The position numbers were made by a program, and so were the translations under genes. The notes below the pieces were generated by a model. The model saw nothing but the letters and a program-made list of their open reading frames with translations, was not told where the DNA came from and did no database searches. A stretch of 64,000 bases of DNA from Cyclobacteriaceae bacterium (lineage in GTDB: Bacteria; Bacteroidota; Bacteroidia; Cytophagales; Cyclobacteriaceae), in the NCBI GenBank assembly GCA_019638255.1, contig JAHBUD010000001.1, positions 62,001-126,000 of the forward strand, written 5' to 3'. Positions 24,852-34,099 of the stretch are shown one piece after another. Position 1 is the first letter of the stretch. The number at the start of each line of letters is the position of its first letter.

Positions 24852-25898
24852 TTATCGGGTTTGTTGCATCTTCAACCCAAACAATGGCCTGAGCCATTTC
24901 GCTCTTCGGATTACTTCAAACAAAGCAAAGCATCCGGCCAACGTAAACAGCAACACCAATACAAACTGCACAGGAGATGGCAACATCCATTTAAAAATCA
25001 AATGCGAGCCGAGGTACAAAAAAATCATGTGCACGATGTATACCGGGTATGCGGCTTCGCTTAGGTACGTGAGTGCCTTGCCCGGCTTGTTCAGGTATTT
25101 ACTTCCAAAAGCAAGCATAGCCAGTATCCAACTCAACGACTCTAACACAATTAAATAGCCCGGTGTGTTCATACCGAAGTGATAAACACGCAATAGGAAG
25201 AGTGCAAGGCCGATGATCACAAAAAACCAACGCCAGCGCTGAATCATCTGCCAAAACGCTGCGCCACTCAACACAAAACAAAACCCGAAGAAGAAGGCAA
25301 GCAAGCCAAGAAAAAAACCGTGACTCGTCATCGCATATAATTCAAATGGCACAGGTTTAACAATTATCACTTCAAGTACAAAGGCCCCAACCACTACCAA
25401 TAGCCCGGCTGGATGGCTAAACACTTTTTTGATGAACTGCTCAACCACTCCTGACTCCTTGCGCTTCAGGTAAAATAAAACCGGTGAGAGAAGTAACACA
25501 TAGCAAAAGATGTTACCCAAAAACCAAAGGTGTCCAGGATTCCAGGAGTAGAGTAACTTCATATTAAAATGGTATCGCCAGATCAGCACATGCACCGGTA
25601 CAATTACAAACATGCCGAATACATACGGTAATAAAATGCGCAACGCACGCTCGCTGATCAGTTGCCTCCAGTTGCGCTGGTGCATAGCAAAATACACGCC
25701 CATGCCCGACACAAAGAACAACAGCGGTATACGCCACACGTTCAGCAGCATCATGGGTGTCCACAAGGCGGTCCAGGGTTTTTGTGTTGTGATGAACCCA
25801 ATCATCACACCCCACGGCTGAAAGCCAATGGCCACGTGATAGATAAGTAATAGTCCTATAGCAATTACACGAAGCCAGTCAATGTCGTAGCGTCTCAT
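24852..25898 (-). CDS. Acyltransferase 3 family membrane protein
   Basis: A 348-residue inner-membrane protein with about ten hydrophobic segments. The start RRYDIDWLRVIAIGLLLIYHV is the family's signature (DxLR followed by H in the first helix), and RALRILLPYVFGM, with the Arg-rich loop, follows. Such enzymes O-acylate cell-surface or secreted sugars and other acceptors; OpgC-like relatives acylate glucans. The substrate is unknown. It is convergent with the SRPBCC gene and its upstream gap carries a REP-like block. Confidence 0.88.
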   Translation of the reverse strand: MRRYDIDWLRVIAIGLLLIYHVAIGFQPWGVMIGFITTQKPWTALWTPMMLLNVWRIPLLFFVSGMGVYFAMHQRNWRQLISERALRILLPYVFGMFVIVPVHVLIWRYHFNMKLLYSWNPGHLWFLGNIFCYVLLLSPVLFYLKRKESGVVEQFIKKVFSHPAGLLVVVGAFVLEVIIVKPVPFELYAMTSHGFFLGLLAFFFGFCFVLSGAAFWQMIQRWRWFFVIIGLALFLLRVYHFGMNTPGYLIVLESLSWILAMLAFGSKYLNKPGKALTYLSEAAYPVYIVHMIFLYLGSHLIFKWMLPSPVQFVLVLLFTLAGCFALFEVIRRAKWLRPLFGLKMQQTR

Positions 25899-25933
25899 TG
25901 GTGTTTATTTGATATTCAATTGTTTTGGTTTCC

Positions 25934-26185
25934 GTCAAACGTGAAGTTTGAGATTGCTTCACTCCATCACACATCCTACGCTTCCGTTCGCAATGACGTA
26001 GCCTAAAAAAAATCCCGTCATTGCGAGGAACACAACTCTGTGTCTCTCATAACAAAAATATTCGCGCGTGACGAAGCAATCCCTCAGTATGTAATTAGAA
26101 CTAAATGTGAAGTTTGAGATTGCTTCACTCCATAGCGCCTTCCAACCCTTCCGTTCGCATGACGACTTAAGAAATTCCCGTCATA
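25934..26185. repeat. REP-like intergenic repeat block, copies 2 and 3
   Basis: Nearly all of the 296-base gap is repeat. The units GTGAAGTTTGAGATTGCTTC then ACTCCAT and CCGTTCGCAATGACG occur at 25940-25998 and again, less well kept, at 26107-26164. Between them lie GTCATTGCGAGGAAC (26017-26031) and GTGACGAAGCAATCC (26068-26082) in opposite sense. The words match those at 13165-13382. The two blocks are about 12.5 kb apart. Confidence 0.85.
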
Positions 26186-26194
26186 AGGTGAAAA

Positions 26195-26767
26195 TTATTT
26201 CAACATCCCCGCTATCTCCGGACGGGTTTTCTCAATGTAGACGTAGTCAAGCTTGAGACCCATTGGCCCGAGTGTGGTTTGCATGATATCATACACATCT
26301 TTCAATTCGTTGAATCGCCCGGCAACATTATCATAAGCCGTTGCTCCGTATTTGTTTTTAATGGACTTGTCAGCCTTTTTCTCCAGTAAAATTTTTACTA
26401 TTTCGGGGCGACAAAAGAATGCAGCCGTATGCAATGCCGTTGAGCCATCGTTGTTCTGAAAGTTGATGTCCACGCCCGCATTGAGCAGTAATTTTGCTGC
26501 CTCAGTTTTTCCAAACACAGCAGCACTAATCAACGGACTGGATCCACCAAACGGATCTTTCACGTTTAAATCGCTGCCTGCAGCAATGTGTTGTTTAACC
26601 GCTTCCAGGTTTTCACTTATTACAGCCGTGTGTAAATCAATACCCGGAGTCTTTGCGCTTTGCCCCTGTGCGTTTTCTTTTACGCTACACGCTGTTAACA
26701 TCAACACAATTCCCCAAAGGGATACTTTGATCAGTGAAGAAATAAAATAGAGAACTGCTGTTTTCAT
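26195..26767 (-). CDS. Ankyrin-repeat lipoprotein
   Basis: A 190-residue exported lipoprotein: N-terminal hydrophobic segment with the lipobox LTAC (Cys at about 27), followed by three ankyrin repeats between residues 44 and 145 (DLHTAVISENLEAVKQHIAAG, SPLISAAVFGKTEAAKLLLNAG, TALHTAAFFCRPEIVKILLEKKA). The last 45 residues form a tail with DVYDIMQTTLGPMGLKLDYVY. Ankyrin proteins bind other proteins; in this case in the periplasm. The AraC-TPR gene is divergent, 215 bases away. No partner is known. Confidence 0.9.
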   Translation of the reverse strand: MKTAVLYFISSLIKVSLWGIVLMLTACSVKENAQGQSAKTPGIDLHTAVISENLEAVKQHIAAGSDLNVKDPFGGSSPLISAAVFGKTEAAKLLLNAGVDINFQNNDGSTALHTAAFFCRPEIVKILLEKKADKSIKNKYGATAYDNVAGRFNELKDVYDIMQTTLGPMGLKLDYVYIEKTRPEIAGMLK

Positions 26768-26982
26768 GGTTTTTCAAGTTTTGGTTATGTGTTTTAATGG
26801 CGCAAAGAAACGGGCAGCCGGAAGGACACACTAAACAGCTATGTGCACGAAGCCATCAATCTTGCACCAAAGCGCATAAATTTTGACGCATCGATATAAA
26901 TTTTGATGCAAATGCCTTTGAAGCCTTACCTTCGCAGACGTAAAAGCCATACTTTTCGGCCCCGATCCGCATTCATTTCTCC

Positions 26983-29043
26983 ATGAGCAACACCTCTCCC
27001 CACGACCTTGAATTTCTGAACCAACTCACCGCAAAAATTGAAGAGCACATTGCGGAAGAGCAGTTTGGCGTAAGCGAGTTGGCCGAGGCCATGAGCATGA
27101 GCCGCTCCAACCTGTTGCGCAAGGTGAAAAAGGCTACCAACCTGTCGGTGAGCCAGCTTATAAGCCAGGTGCGGTTGCAGCGCGCCATGGAGTTGCTTCG
27201 CACAACTTCATTAAATGTGTCGGAGGTGTCGTACAAGGTGGGGTTCAACAGTACCTCTTACTTTATAAAGTGTTTCCGCGAATACTACGGCTACCCACCC
27301 GGTGAAGCGGGCAAGCGAAGCGTTGAACAAGCATTGCCAGTTGCTGCGCCCCCAGTAAAACAACCTCGCGTGTATTGGATAGCGGGTATATTGATACTGG
27401 TCTCGATTGCAATTGCATCCGTATGGTTTTTCACAAACCGAACCCCTGAAGAAAAAATCGTAGTAGAAAAATCTATCGTGGTGTTACCGTTTAAAAACGA
27501 TAGTGCCGACTCCACCAACGTGTACCTCATCAACGGGTTAATGGAAGCCACGCTCAACAACCTGCAAAAGATTAAAGACCTGAACGTACTCAGCCGCACC
27601 TCGGCCGAAAAATATCGCCACAGCAACAAGGCCATACCTGAAATCGCGAAAGAACTAAACGCGAATTATTTTGTAGAAGGCAGCGGCCAGAAAATGGGCG
27701 ACCGCATTGTACTCACTATTCAGTTGATTGACGGCACCACCGACCGCCACCTGTGGAGCAAACAATACAGGCGCGAAGCCAACGACATCTTTGCACTACA
27801 ACAGGAAATTGCCAACGACATAGCTACTGAAATTCAGGCGGTGATTACGCCTGATGAAAAAACGCGCATTGAAAAAATTCCTACCACCAATATGGAGGCG
27901 TACGACTCCTTCCTGAAAGGGCTTGACCTGCTAACGAAAAACGGTGATGAAAACCTGAAAAAGGCATTGGTATATTTTAACGATGCCATTGAAAAAGACA
28001 ACACCTTTTCATTGGCGTATGCCTGTGCCGGCATGGCGTGTTATTACCTCGATATATTCCACGCTGAAAAAGAACACATGGAAGCGCTGGGCAGCTATGC
28101 CGACAAAGCCTTGCTTTACGACCCCAGGTTAGGTGAAGCCCTTACCGCCAAGGCCATGTACTATTTATTGAGGAAGGAATACCGGCAAGCGCTTCCTTAC
28201 CTCGAAAAGGGGTTGGAGTATAACCCGAACTCTTCACAACTCATTGGCTTGCTTGCTGACTTCCATGGCATCTACCTGCCCAACACCGGCAAGTATCTGG
28301 AGTATGCTTTGAAAGGCATGAAGTTGGACATTGGCGCGAGCGACTCCACCGAACGCAGCTACTTTTACTTACGGTTGGCCAATGCGCTTATTCAAACCGG
28401 ATTTGTGAATGAATCACTGCATTACATTGATAAGTCACTGGATTACAATGATGCAAACCTATATGCGCGCTACGTAAGGGCGTTTGTCATGTATGCCAAA
28501 ACCAACGACCTAAACCAAACCCGCGACCTGCTATTGATTGAATTCAACAAAGACACCACCCGCTTTGATATTCTGCAAGACCTGGGCAAGGTGAGCTACT
28601 ACCTCAACGATTACAAAACGGCACATCAATACTACCAACGCTTTAACCGCATGCGCGATGCGATGAAGCTGGATGTGTACGTACACGAAAACATGATTAT
28701 TGGTGTTGCGTACCAGAAGGCCGGTTTCCGCGAAGAAGGTGCAGCATTTATTGAAAGCTACCGCCAATATCTCGATCGCGATCAAACTGCTTACCGCCAT
28801 GCCGGCTTGGGCATGTACTATGGCTACCTCGGTAACAAACCGAAGGCGTTGGAGCACTTCCGCCAGTTTGCACAGGAAGACAACATACAATACTGGCTTA
28901 TTCTTTTCATCGCCAAAGACCCAATGCTAAGCAACCTAACCAACGACCGCGAAATGAAAGACGTGCTGCGCGACATTGAAAAGAAATTTTGGGCCAACCA
29001 CCGCAAGCTGAAGGAGAAGTTGGAGGATCAGGAGTTGTTGTAA
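26983..29043 (+). CDS. Membrane-anchored AraC-type regulator with TolB/FlgO-like and TPR domains
   Basis: A 686-residue protein of unusual order. Residues 8-112 form an AraC DNA-binding domain with both helix-turn-helices (FGVSELAEAMSMSRSNLLRKVKKATNLSVSQLI, then LNVSEVSYKVGFNSTSYFIKCFREYYGYPP). One membrane helix lies at about 130-150 (YWIAGILILVSIAIASVWFF). Residues 163-285 resemble the FlgO/TolB-N-like domain of CadC-type regulators (SIVVLPFKNDS, LNVLSRTSAEKYR, FVEGSGQKMGDRIVLTIQLID). From 295 on come about ten TPR-like repeats. It would sense an envelope signal with the TPR part and regulate genes from the membrane. The first ATG fits; targets are unknown. Confidence 0.88.
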   Translation: MSNTSPHDLEFLNQLTAKIEEHIAEEQFGVSELAEAMSMSRSNLLRKVKKATNLSVSQLISQVRLQRAMELLRTTSLNVSEVSYKVGFNSTSYFIKCFREYYGYPPGEAGKRSVEQALPVAAPPVKQPRVYWIAGILILVSIAIASVWFFTNRTPEEKIVVEKSIVVLPFKNDSADSTNVYLINGLMEATLNNLQKIKDLNVLSRTSAEKYRHSNKAIPEIAKELNANYFVEGSGQKMGDRIVLTIQLIDGTTDRHLWSKQYRREANDIFALQQEIANDIATEIQAVITPDEKTRIEKIPTTNMEAYDSFLKGLDLLTKNGDENLKKALVYFNDAIEKDNTFSLAYACAGMACYYLDIFHAEKEHMEALGSYADKALLYDPRLGEALTAKAMYYLLRKEYRQALPYLEKGLEYNPNSSQLIGLLADFHGIYLPNTGKYLEYALKGMKLDIGASDSTERSYFYLRLANALIQTGFVNESLHYIDKSLDYNDANLYARYVRAFVMYAKTNDLNQTRDLLLIEFNKDTTRFDILQDLGKVSYYLNDYKTAHQYYQRFNRMRDAMKLDVYVHENMIIGVAYQKAGFREEGAAFIESYRQYLDRDQTAYRHAGLGMYYGYLGNKPKALEHFRQFAQEDNIQYWLILFIAKDPMLSNLTNDREMKDVLRDIEKKFWANHRKLKEKLEDQELL

Positions 29044-29095
29044 GCCTGGCTTCTTTCTTTTGTGTACATTCGTTGTACAAACCCAATGGGCCGGT

Positions 29096-29725
29096 ATGGA
29101 AAAAGCATATAGAAACGTGGGATTTTTCCTGCTCTTGTTAATTCCCATGGCCGTTCTTGGATTTTATAAATCATATATCATCCAATCACCGGAAGTCAAC
29201 ATAGCCATTGATGGTTTTATTCACTTCCATGCGGCTGTTTCATCGGTATGGATTGGATTGCTGATTGCCCAACCCTTATTGATTCGCTATAAGCAACATC
29301 GTATGCATCGGCTGTTCGGCAAAATGTCGTACATCGTTTTTCCGCTCTTGCTCCTGACGTTCGTAGCACTAATTATTCGAAGTTATAACGGACTGGCATC
29401 GGTGATCAATCCGGTTTTTGATGTCGCCTTACTTTTGATTTTTTATTTCCTCGCCATTAAAAACAAACATCTCGTGGGCATTCATATGCGCTATATGATT
29501 GCCTGTGCACTCATTTTCATCGGGCCAACACTTGCCCGGATTTTATATTACTGGACATCCGTTGATGCATTTTGGGGAACCATGATTACCTGGGGATCGA
29601 TTAACCTGATTCTATTGGCGTTGATAAGCTGGGATAAACAGCATGGTCGAAACTATCAACCTTACCTGGTAGCCTTGGCCGGATTCTTTACTTACCTGAT
29701 GGTGCTATTCGTTGTAAACTATTAA
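29096..29725 (+). CDS. Multi-pass membrane protein of unknown function
   Basis: A 209-residue protein with about six or seven transmembrane segments. ATG 29096 (MEKAYRNVGFFLLLLIP) is the start; the frame extends only to a TTG at 29060. Histidines stand in or near membrane segments (FIHFHAAVSSVWIGLLIAQP, then RYKQHRMHRLFGKMSYIVFP), a pattern that could bind haem or metal, as in cytochrome b561-like proteins, but I do not recognise the family. It follows the AraC-TPR regulator by 52 bases on the same strand and could be in its operon. Confidence 0.8.
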   Translation: MEKAYRNVGFFLLLLIPMAVLGFYKSYIIQSPEVNIAIDGFIHFHAAVSSVWIGLLIAQPLLIRYKQHRMHRLFGKMSYIVFPLLLLTFVALIIRSYNGLASVINPVFDVALLLIFYFLAIKNKHLVGIHMRYMIACALIFIGPTLARILYYWTSVDAFWGTMITWGSINLILLALISWDKQHGRNYQPYLVALAGFFTYLMVLFVVNY

Positions 29726-29750
29726 TTCCAAGCTGCAGTAGTATATAAGC

Positions 29751-30233
29751 CTACGATAGATATTCAATCTTGGTGATCTTCCAAACAAATTCCCTAGCGG
29801 GAGTTTTCACCACCACTTCATCGCCTACTTGTTTATTCAGCAGCGCCTGCGCCATGGGCGAGTCCATGGAGATGTAATCTTTTGCCCCAATCAGTTCTTC
29901 ACTGCCCACAATCCGAAACCGATTCTTCATGAGTTTACCAAGTGATTGGGATTCAATTTCTACCCACGCTCCAAACATCACCTTGCCTTCCTGAAAGGGC
30001 GAGTAGTGCACCACTTTCAGGTTATCGATGCACTTACGCAAATACAAGATGCGCCTGTCAATTTCGCGCAGGCGTTTTTTGTTGTAATGGTAGTCTGCGT
30101 TTTCGGAGCGGTCGCCCAGGCTTGCTGCCCACGAAACTTTTTGGGTGGTGTCGGGGCGTTCTACCCGCCACAAATGGTCCAACTCCGCCTTTAACTTTTC
30201 CAGACCTTCTGGTGTAATGAGCATGGTTTTCAT
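29751..30233 (-). CDS. greB: Transcription elongation factor of the GreA/GreB family
   Basis: Stimulates RNA cleavage in backtracked RNA polymerase. The 160-residue protein has the N-terminal coiled coil with the acidic tip (ASLGDRSENADYHYNKKRLREIDRRI) and the C-terminal FKBP-like domain (FGAWVEIESQ, DYISMDSPMAQALLNKQVGDEVVV). The basic patch in the coiled-coil region (YNKKRLREIDRR) is more GreB-like than GreA-like, but this is a weak criterion. Two ATGs three codons apart are possible starts. The stop faces the unknown membrane gene; the two are convergent with a 25-base gap. Confidence 0.92.
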   Translation of the reverse strand: MKTMLITPEGLEKLKAELDHLWRVERPDTTQKVSWAASLGDRSENADYHYNKKRLREIDRRILYLRKCIDNLKVVHYSPFQEGKVMFGAWVEIESQSLGKLMKNRFRIVGSEELIGAKDYISMDSPMAQALLNKQVGDEVVVKTPAREFVWKITKIEYLS

Positions 30234-30408
30234 GGTCGTTGATCGTGCTGGGTTTAGCTTTTTGCTGCAAGAGAAGGTAAATCATGAGATTATGCAAAAG
30301 ACATCCAACGCCACTGGCTGAATACTTCTTGCGTTACCTGTTGCAACATCTGCAACCATTGCTTTTGAGTTTTGCAATATTTACAAACTCCCACAACATC
30401 AAACTGCC

Positions 30409-30416
30409 TATCTTTG
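30409..30416 (+). promoter_or_regulatory. -7 element immediately before the CotH-like gene
   Basis: TATCTTTG matches TAnnTTTG and ends five bases before the ATG at 30422, so the mRNA should be leaderless or nearly so. No -33 element at the usual distance was found. It decides against the longer frame starting at 30284. Confidence 0.5.
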
Positions 30417-30421
30417 GTAGC

Positions 30422-31849
30422 ATGAAACACCGGATTAGTCTTATCCTTGCTGGGTTTGTAGCTGTATGCTCACTTACCTACTTCACTTCCTGTCAGGAGA
30501 AAGAAAACCTTGGCCCGTTTGCTGTTAATACCGGCAGCAGCACTATACCTTATGTTATTGTGGATACGCATAATGCACAAATACAATTTGAACCAAAAAT
30601 TCCTGCCACGCTAAAGGTATACAACCAAAAAGAGTTAGTGCAGGAAGCACACATTGGTATTGAATACCGGGGCAAAACATCTTACCGCCTGTCAAACAAA
30701 AAAGGTTTTAATATTGAAACCATCGATGGTGACGTTTCCTTCTTCGGTTTTCCGGAAGAAGAAGACTTTCGCCTGGTGGGCCACATTGTAAACCTTAAAG
30801 ACAAATATATATTCGATCATACGCTCATGTACAACTATATTGGCTATGAAATGGCACGCAGCATCGGTCGCTATGCAAGCCGATGTCAGTTCATTGAGTT
30901 ACAGGTAAATGATGAATACCTGGGCGTATACGTGTTTATGGAAAAACTTAAACGCGACAACCAACGCATTAACATCAAATCCTTGAATGCCAGTTCTGCC
31001 AACATCACGGGTGGTTATATCCTCACCATCGATAAAGTCTCGGTAGGCGATGAAGGAATAGGCAAACCGCTTTCGTACTTCGATAATAATTGGGATGATG
31101 ATGCACGCTACACTGTTGCCAACAGCTTCCGAAGTCGGTATAGTGTTTTCAGGAATGAATTGGGTTTTTCGCCTTATGGGCCGCCCTATCACTCCCAACA
31201 GTATTTGGAAACGTACTTCCTGTATGAATACCCAAAAGCTGAGAATATCACTACAGCACAAAAAGAATACATCGCCAATTACATCGATGATTTTGAAGCA
31301 GCACTACTGGCAGATGATTTCACTACCGATGTACGCACCTACACAGGCTTCATCGACCTTTCCAGTTTTGTGGATTACTTCATTATCAATGAGCTCTGTC
31401 GGAATATTGATGCCTACCGGCTGAGTACCTGCCTGGTAAAAGACCGGGATGAGAAACTGGCAATGGGGCCCGTTTGGGATATGGATATAGGTTTTGATTT
31501 TGGTGATCGGATACCTATTGATGATTGGGTGATCAATTACAATAACCACGTGTGGAACGATCCGTGGATGATGCCGTTTTGGTGGCCCCGCCTGATGGAA
31601 GACCCGCAGTTCAAAGCCGCTGTAAAAGCCCGGTGGACAACCCTGCGTGCCGATAAGTTGAGCGACAGCAAAATGCTGCAACTGGTGGACGCTACCGCAC
31701 AACTGCTAAAAGAAAACGGTGTCGTGCAACGCAATTATGCCAAGTGGGATCAAGGAATAGGCGTAAACTACGATAACGCGGTTAACGAACTCAAGTCGTT
31801 TTTGCAGCAGCGCGCTGCGTGGATGAACACCACCATTGGTATGTTTTAA
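30422..31849 (+). CDS. CotH kinase-family lipoprotein
   Basis: A 475-residue exported lipoprotein: lipobox around Cys24 (TYFTSCQ) after a hydrophobic segment. The start is ATG 30422, supported by a promoter element just upstream; the frame extends 46 codons further. The CotH signature is visible: IEYRGKTSYRLSNKKGFNIET, then FRLVGHIVNLKDKYIFDHTL, VYVFMEKLKRDNQRINIK and GPVWDMDIGFDFGD, which carries the metal-binding Asp residues. CotH proteins are atypical kinases that phosphorylate proteins; function outside spore coats is poorly known. It may modify surface proteins or bind cellulosome-like material (inference). Confidence 0.88.
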   Translation: MKHRISLILAGFVAVCSLTYFTSCQEKENLGPFAVNTGSSTIPYVIVDTHNAQIQFEPKIPATLKVYNQKELVQEAHIGIEYRGKTSYRLSNKKGFNIETIDGDVSFFGFPEEEDFRLVGHIVNLKDKYIFDHTLMYNYIGYEMARSIGRYASRCQFIELQVNDEYLGVYVFMEKLKRDNQRINIKSLNASSANITGGYILTIDKVSVGDEGIGKPLSYFDNNWDDDARYTVANSFRSRYSVFRNELGFSPYGPPYHSQQYLETYFLYEYPKAENITTAQKEYIANYIDDFEAALLADDFTTDVRTYTGFIDLSSFVDYFIINELCRNIDAYRLSTCLVKDRDEKLAMGPVWDMDIGFDFGDRIPIDDWVINYNNHVWNDPWMMPFWWPRLMEDPQFKAAVKARWTTLRADKLSDSKMLQLVDATAQLLKENGVVQRNYAKWDQGIGVNYDNAVNELKSFLQQRAAWMNTTIGMF

Positions 31850-31920
31850 GAAGGCTCTCCCCAATTGCACGACTAAGATTACCTCCGGGTGTGACGATTA
31901 TCATTTTTTTGCCCGGAGTA

Positions 31921-31948
31921 TTTAAGGATACTTACAGTCATCCTTAAA
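31921..31948. promoter_or_regulatory. Palindrome upstream of doxX-like gene
   Basis: TTTAAGGAT at 31921-31929 and ATCCTTAAA at 31940-31948 form a perfect 9-bp inverted repeat with a 10-base spacer, ending 10 bases before the ATG at 31959. It could be an operator or a 5'-UTR hairpin. No TAnnTTTG element accompanies it. Confidence 0.45.
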
Positions 31949-31958
31949 ACTCCAAATC

Positions 31959-32444
31959 ATGAAAACAACCGGCTTTACCGCAGGCCAAAACGCCAGTCTT
32001 GTTTTGTTGCGGGTGCTTATTGGGTGGCACTTTTTCTACGAAGGCATCCTAAAAATCTACAATCCGGCATGGACGGCCAAAGGCTATTTGCTAAGCGCTA
32101 CGTTTCTTCAACCTTTTTTCAGGTGGCTGGCTGGCGACTCCATAATTCAATGGGTGGATACGCTCAATATTGTTGGCCTGCTCGCAGTGGGTGCTGCCTT
32201 ACTGTTAGGGCTGAAAATACGCTGGGCCGCCCTTGGTGGAATGTTGTTGCTCGCCTTTTACTACGTGGCGCATCCGCCTTTTCCAGGCTTTGAGCAAGGA
32301 CTTACGGAAGGAAGCTACTGGATTGTTAATAAAAACCTGATTGAGTTAGCCGCATTGGTGGTGCTCTACCAGTTTCCAATCTATGCATCCTTTGGTATCG
32401 AAAACCTGTTCTCCCGCAAAAGTGACAACGCCATTACCGAATAA
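31959..32444 (+). CDS. DoxX-family membrane protein
   Basis: A 161-residue inner-membrane protein with four hydrophobic segments. The DoxX signature is clear: LVLLRVLIGWHFFYEGILKIYNPAW at the start and GLLAVGAALLLGLKIRWAALGGMLLLAFYYVAHPPF in the middle. In Bacteroidota, DoxX-like proteins often precede Gfo/Idh/MocA oxidoreductases, as here (gap 21 bases), and may pass electrons or export products. The substrate is unknown. A 9-bp palindrome lies just upstream. Confidence 0.88.
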   Translation: MKTTGFTAGQNASLVLLRVLIGWHFFYEGILKIYNPAWTAKGYLLSATFLQPFFRWLAGDSIIQWVDTLNIVGLLAVGAALLLGLKIRWAALGGMLLLAFYYVAHPPFPGFEQGLTEGSYWIVNKNLIELAALVVLYQFPIYASFGIENLFSRKSDNAITE

Positions 32445-32465
32445 TCGACTTCAAATCGTACAGCC

Positions 32466-34091
32466 ATGAAGAATAAAAAAAATAACCTGTTCAACCTGTC
32501 AAGACGCGACATGCTAAAAAGCCTTGCCGGGATTCCATTACTCGGTTCCGTTTGGTTTGCCGGAGCGAAAACAACAGTTGATGCAAAACGTGAGCGGGAG
32601 TTTCTGCTGGAAAAACTAAACATCAAAGCATCACCGCCACCGGCCACAGGTCCGATGAGTGGAAGCCCGGTCCGCTTGGGCATCATCGGGTTTGGTATTC
32701 GGGGCGAACAATTATGCCGTGCGCTTGGATTCGCCACCACGGAATGGTTGGCCGAAATGAAGGAAGCAACTGAAAGAAACAGGCACGATACACGACTGGC
32801 CGAATTCATGGATCAGGAAAACCTGAATGTAAAAATGACAGCCGTGTGCGATGTGTTTGATGTAAACGCTGAACGTGTTGTCCGTTCATTCTCCACTCCC
32901 GACAATCCGGTGAAGCGTTTTGCCACGCATCGCGAATTGATTAACAGTGGTACGGTGGATGCCGTAATTATTGCCACCCCCGACCACTGGCATGCACCCA
33001 TGGCCATTGATGCCCTACAGGCCGGCTTGCACGTGTACATTGAAAAACCCATGACGCACAACATTTCTGAAACGTATGCTTTGCGCGATGCTGTGCATGA
33101 ATCCGGTAAAGTGTTACAGGTTGGGCATCAGCACCGCCAAACACAAAGTTTTCTGGCAGCTATGGATGTTATTGCTAAAAAAACATTGGGTCATGTTTCG
33201 TTGGTGCAAACCAACACCAACCGCAACGATGATAACGGAGCATGGCAATACGATATCCACGAAAAAGCATCACCCGAAACCATCGACTGGAATTTGTTCC
33301 TCGGCACTGCGCCCAAAGTTCCTTTTAATAAGGAACATTTCTTCCGTTGGAGAAAATGGTGGGCCTACGGTTCCGGCCTTTCCGGAGATTTACTCACCCA
33401 CGACTACGATCGGATCAATTGCATTCTGAAAATGGGTATCCCAAAATTGGTTACAGCCTCAGGCGGAATCTATACACACCGCGATGGCCGCAATGTACCC
33501 GATGTACTACAAGTAAATATGGAGTATCCTGATTTCAGCACCGGCTCCAGTCAGCCGGAAGGAAAAGAAAAAGGGATGACCTTTGTGTACAGCGCCACGT
33601 TAGGCAATCAATTCGATCGGCCAACCTACTTGATGGGCCACGATGCCACCATGGAGTTAGGTAATGTTATCAGCATTTATGCCGATGCACGCAGCACGCG
33701 ATATGCGGATATGTTGAAAGAAGACCGGATTGATCCGGAGATTCCAATTTATCAATACAATCCGATGGGCAACGCCACCGATGCGGTAACCTCAGCAACC
33801 GCGAAGTATTTTGCCAACAAGGGTTTGCTGTGGACCTACCGTGACGGGAAGCGCGTTGATTCAACGTTTCTGCACATGCGTGAATGGCTGAGCTGCATTC
33901 GTAACGGAGGCAATCCAAGCTGCGGCATACAGGAAGGTTTTGAAGAAGCCATCTCGGCACACATGGCCGGTCTATCGTACAAACTGAACCGCGCCATTGA
34001 GTGGGACGCTGAAGCACAAAAAATTATTGCCAAACCGGGTGAAGACCTCGATGCTATCCTTATAGCCGACCAGGAAAAGGTTATGGCTTAG
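32466..34091 (+). CDS. Gfo/Idh/MocA-family oxidoreductase with Tat-like signal
   Basis: A 541-residue NAD(P)-dependent sugar-type oxidoreductase. The N-terminus SRRDMLKSLAGIPLLGSVWFAGA is Tat-like, suggesting export with bound cofactor. The Rossmann glycine motif is RLGIIGFGIRGEQLC, followed by DHWHAPMAIDAL and the signature YIEKPMTHN. Family members dehydrogenate or epimerise sugars and inositols, including surface glycans; the substrate is not readable. At over 500 residues it belongs to the long Bacteroidota subgroup. It is probably co-expressed with the preceding DoxX gene. The next gene is convergent, eight bases away. Confidence 0.9.
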   Translation: MKNKKNNLFNLSRRDMLKSLAGIPLLGSVWFAGAKTTVDAKREREFLLEKLNIKASPPPATGPMSGSPVRLGIIGFGIRGEQLCRALGFATTEWLAEMKEATERNRHDTRLAEFMDQENLNVKMTAVCDVFDVNAERVVRSFSTPDNPVKRFATHRELINSGTVDAVIIATPDHWHAPMAIDALQAGLHVYIEKPMTHNISETYALRDAVHESGKVLQVGHQHRQTQSFLAAMDVIAKKTLGHVSLVQTNTNRNDDNGAWQYDIHEKASPETIDWNLFLGTAPKVPFNKEHFFRWRKWWAYGSGLSGDLLTHDYDRINCILKMGIPKLVTASGGIYTHRDGRNVPDVLQVNMEYPDFSTGSSQPEGKEKGMTFVYSATLGNQFDRPTYLMGHDATMELGNVISIYADARSTRYADMLKEDRIDPEIPIYQYNPMGNATDAVTSATAKYFANKGLLWTYRDGKRVDSTFLHMREWLSCIRNGGNPSCGIQEGFEEAISAHMAGLSYKLNRAIEWDAEAQKIIAKPGEDLDAILIADQEKVMA

Positions 34092-34099
34092 TCGATAAC

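Noticed and set aside
30284..30421. 46-codon upstream extension of the CotH-like gene
   Set aside because: ATG 30422 opens the lipoprotein signal and is directly preceded by a promoter element, which lies inside the extension.
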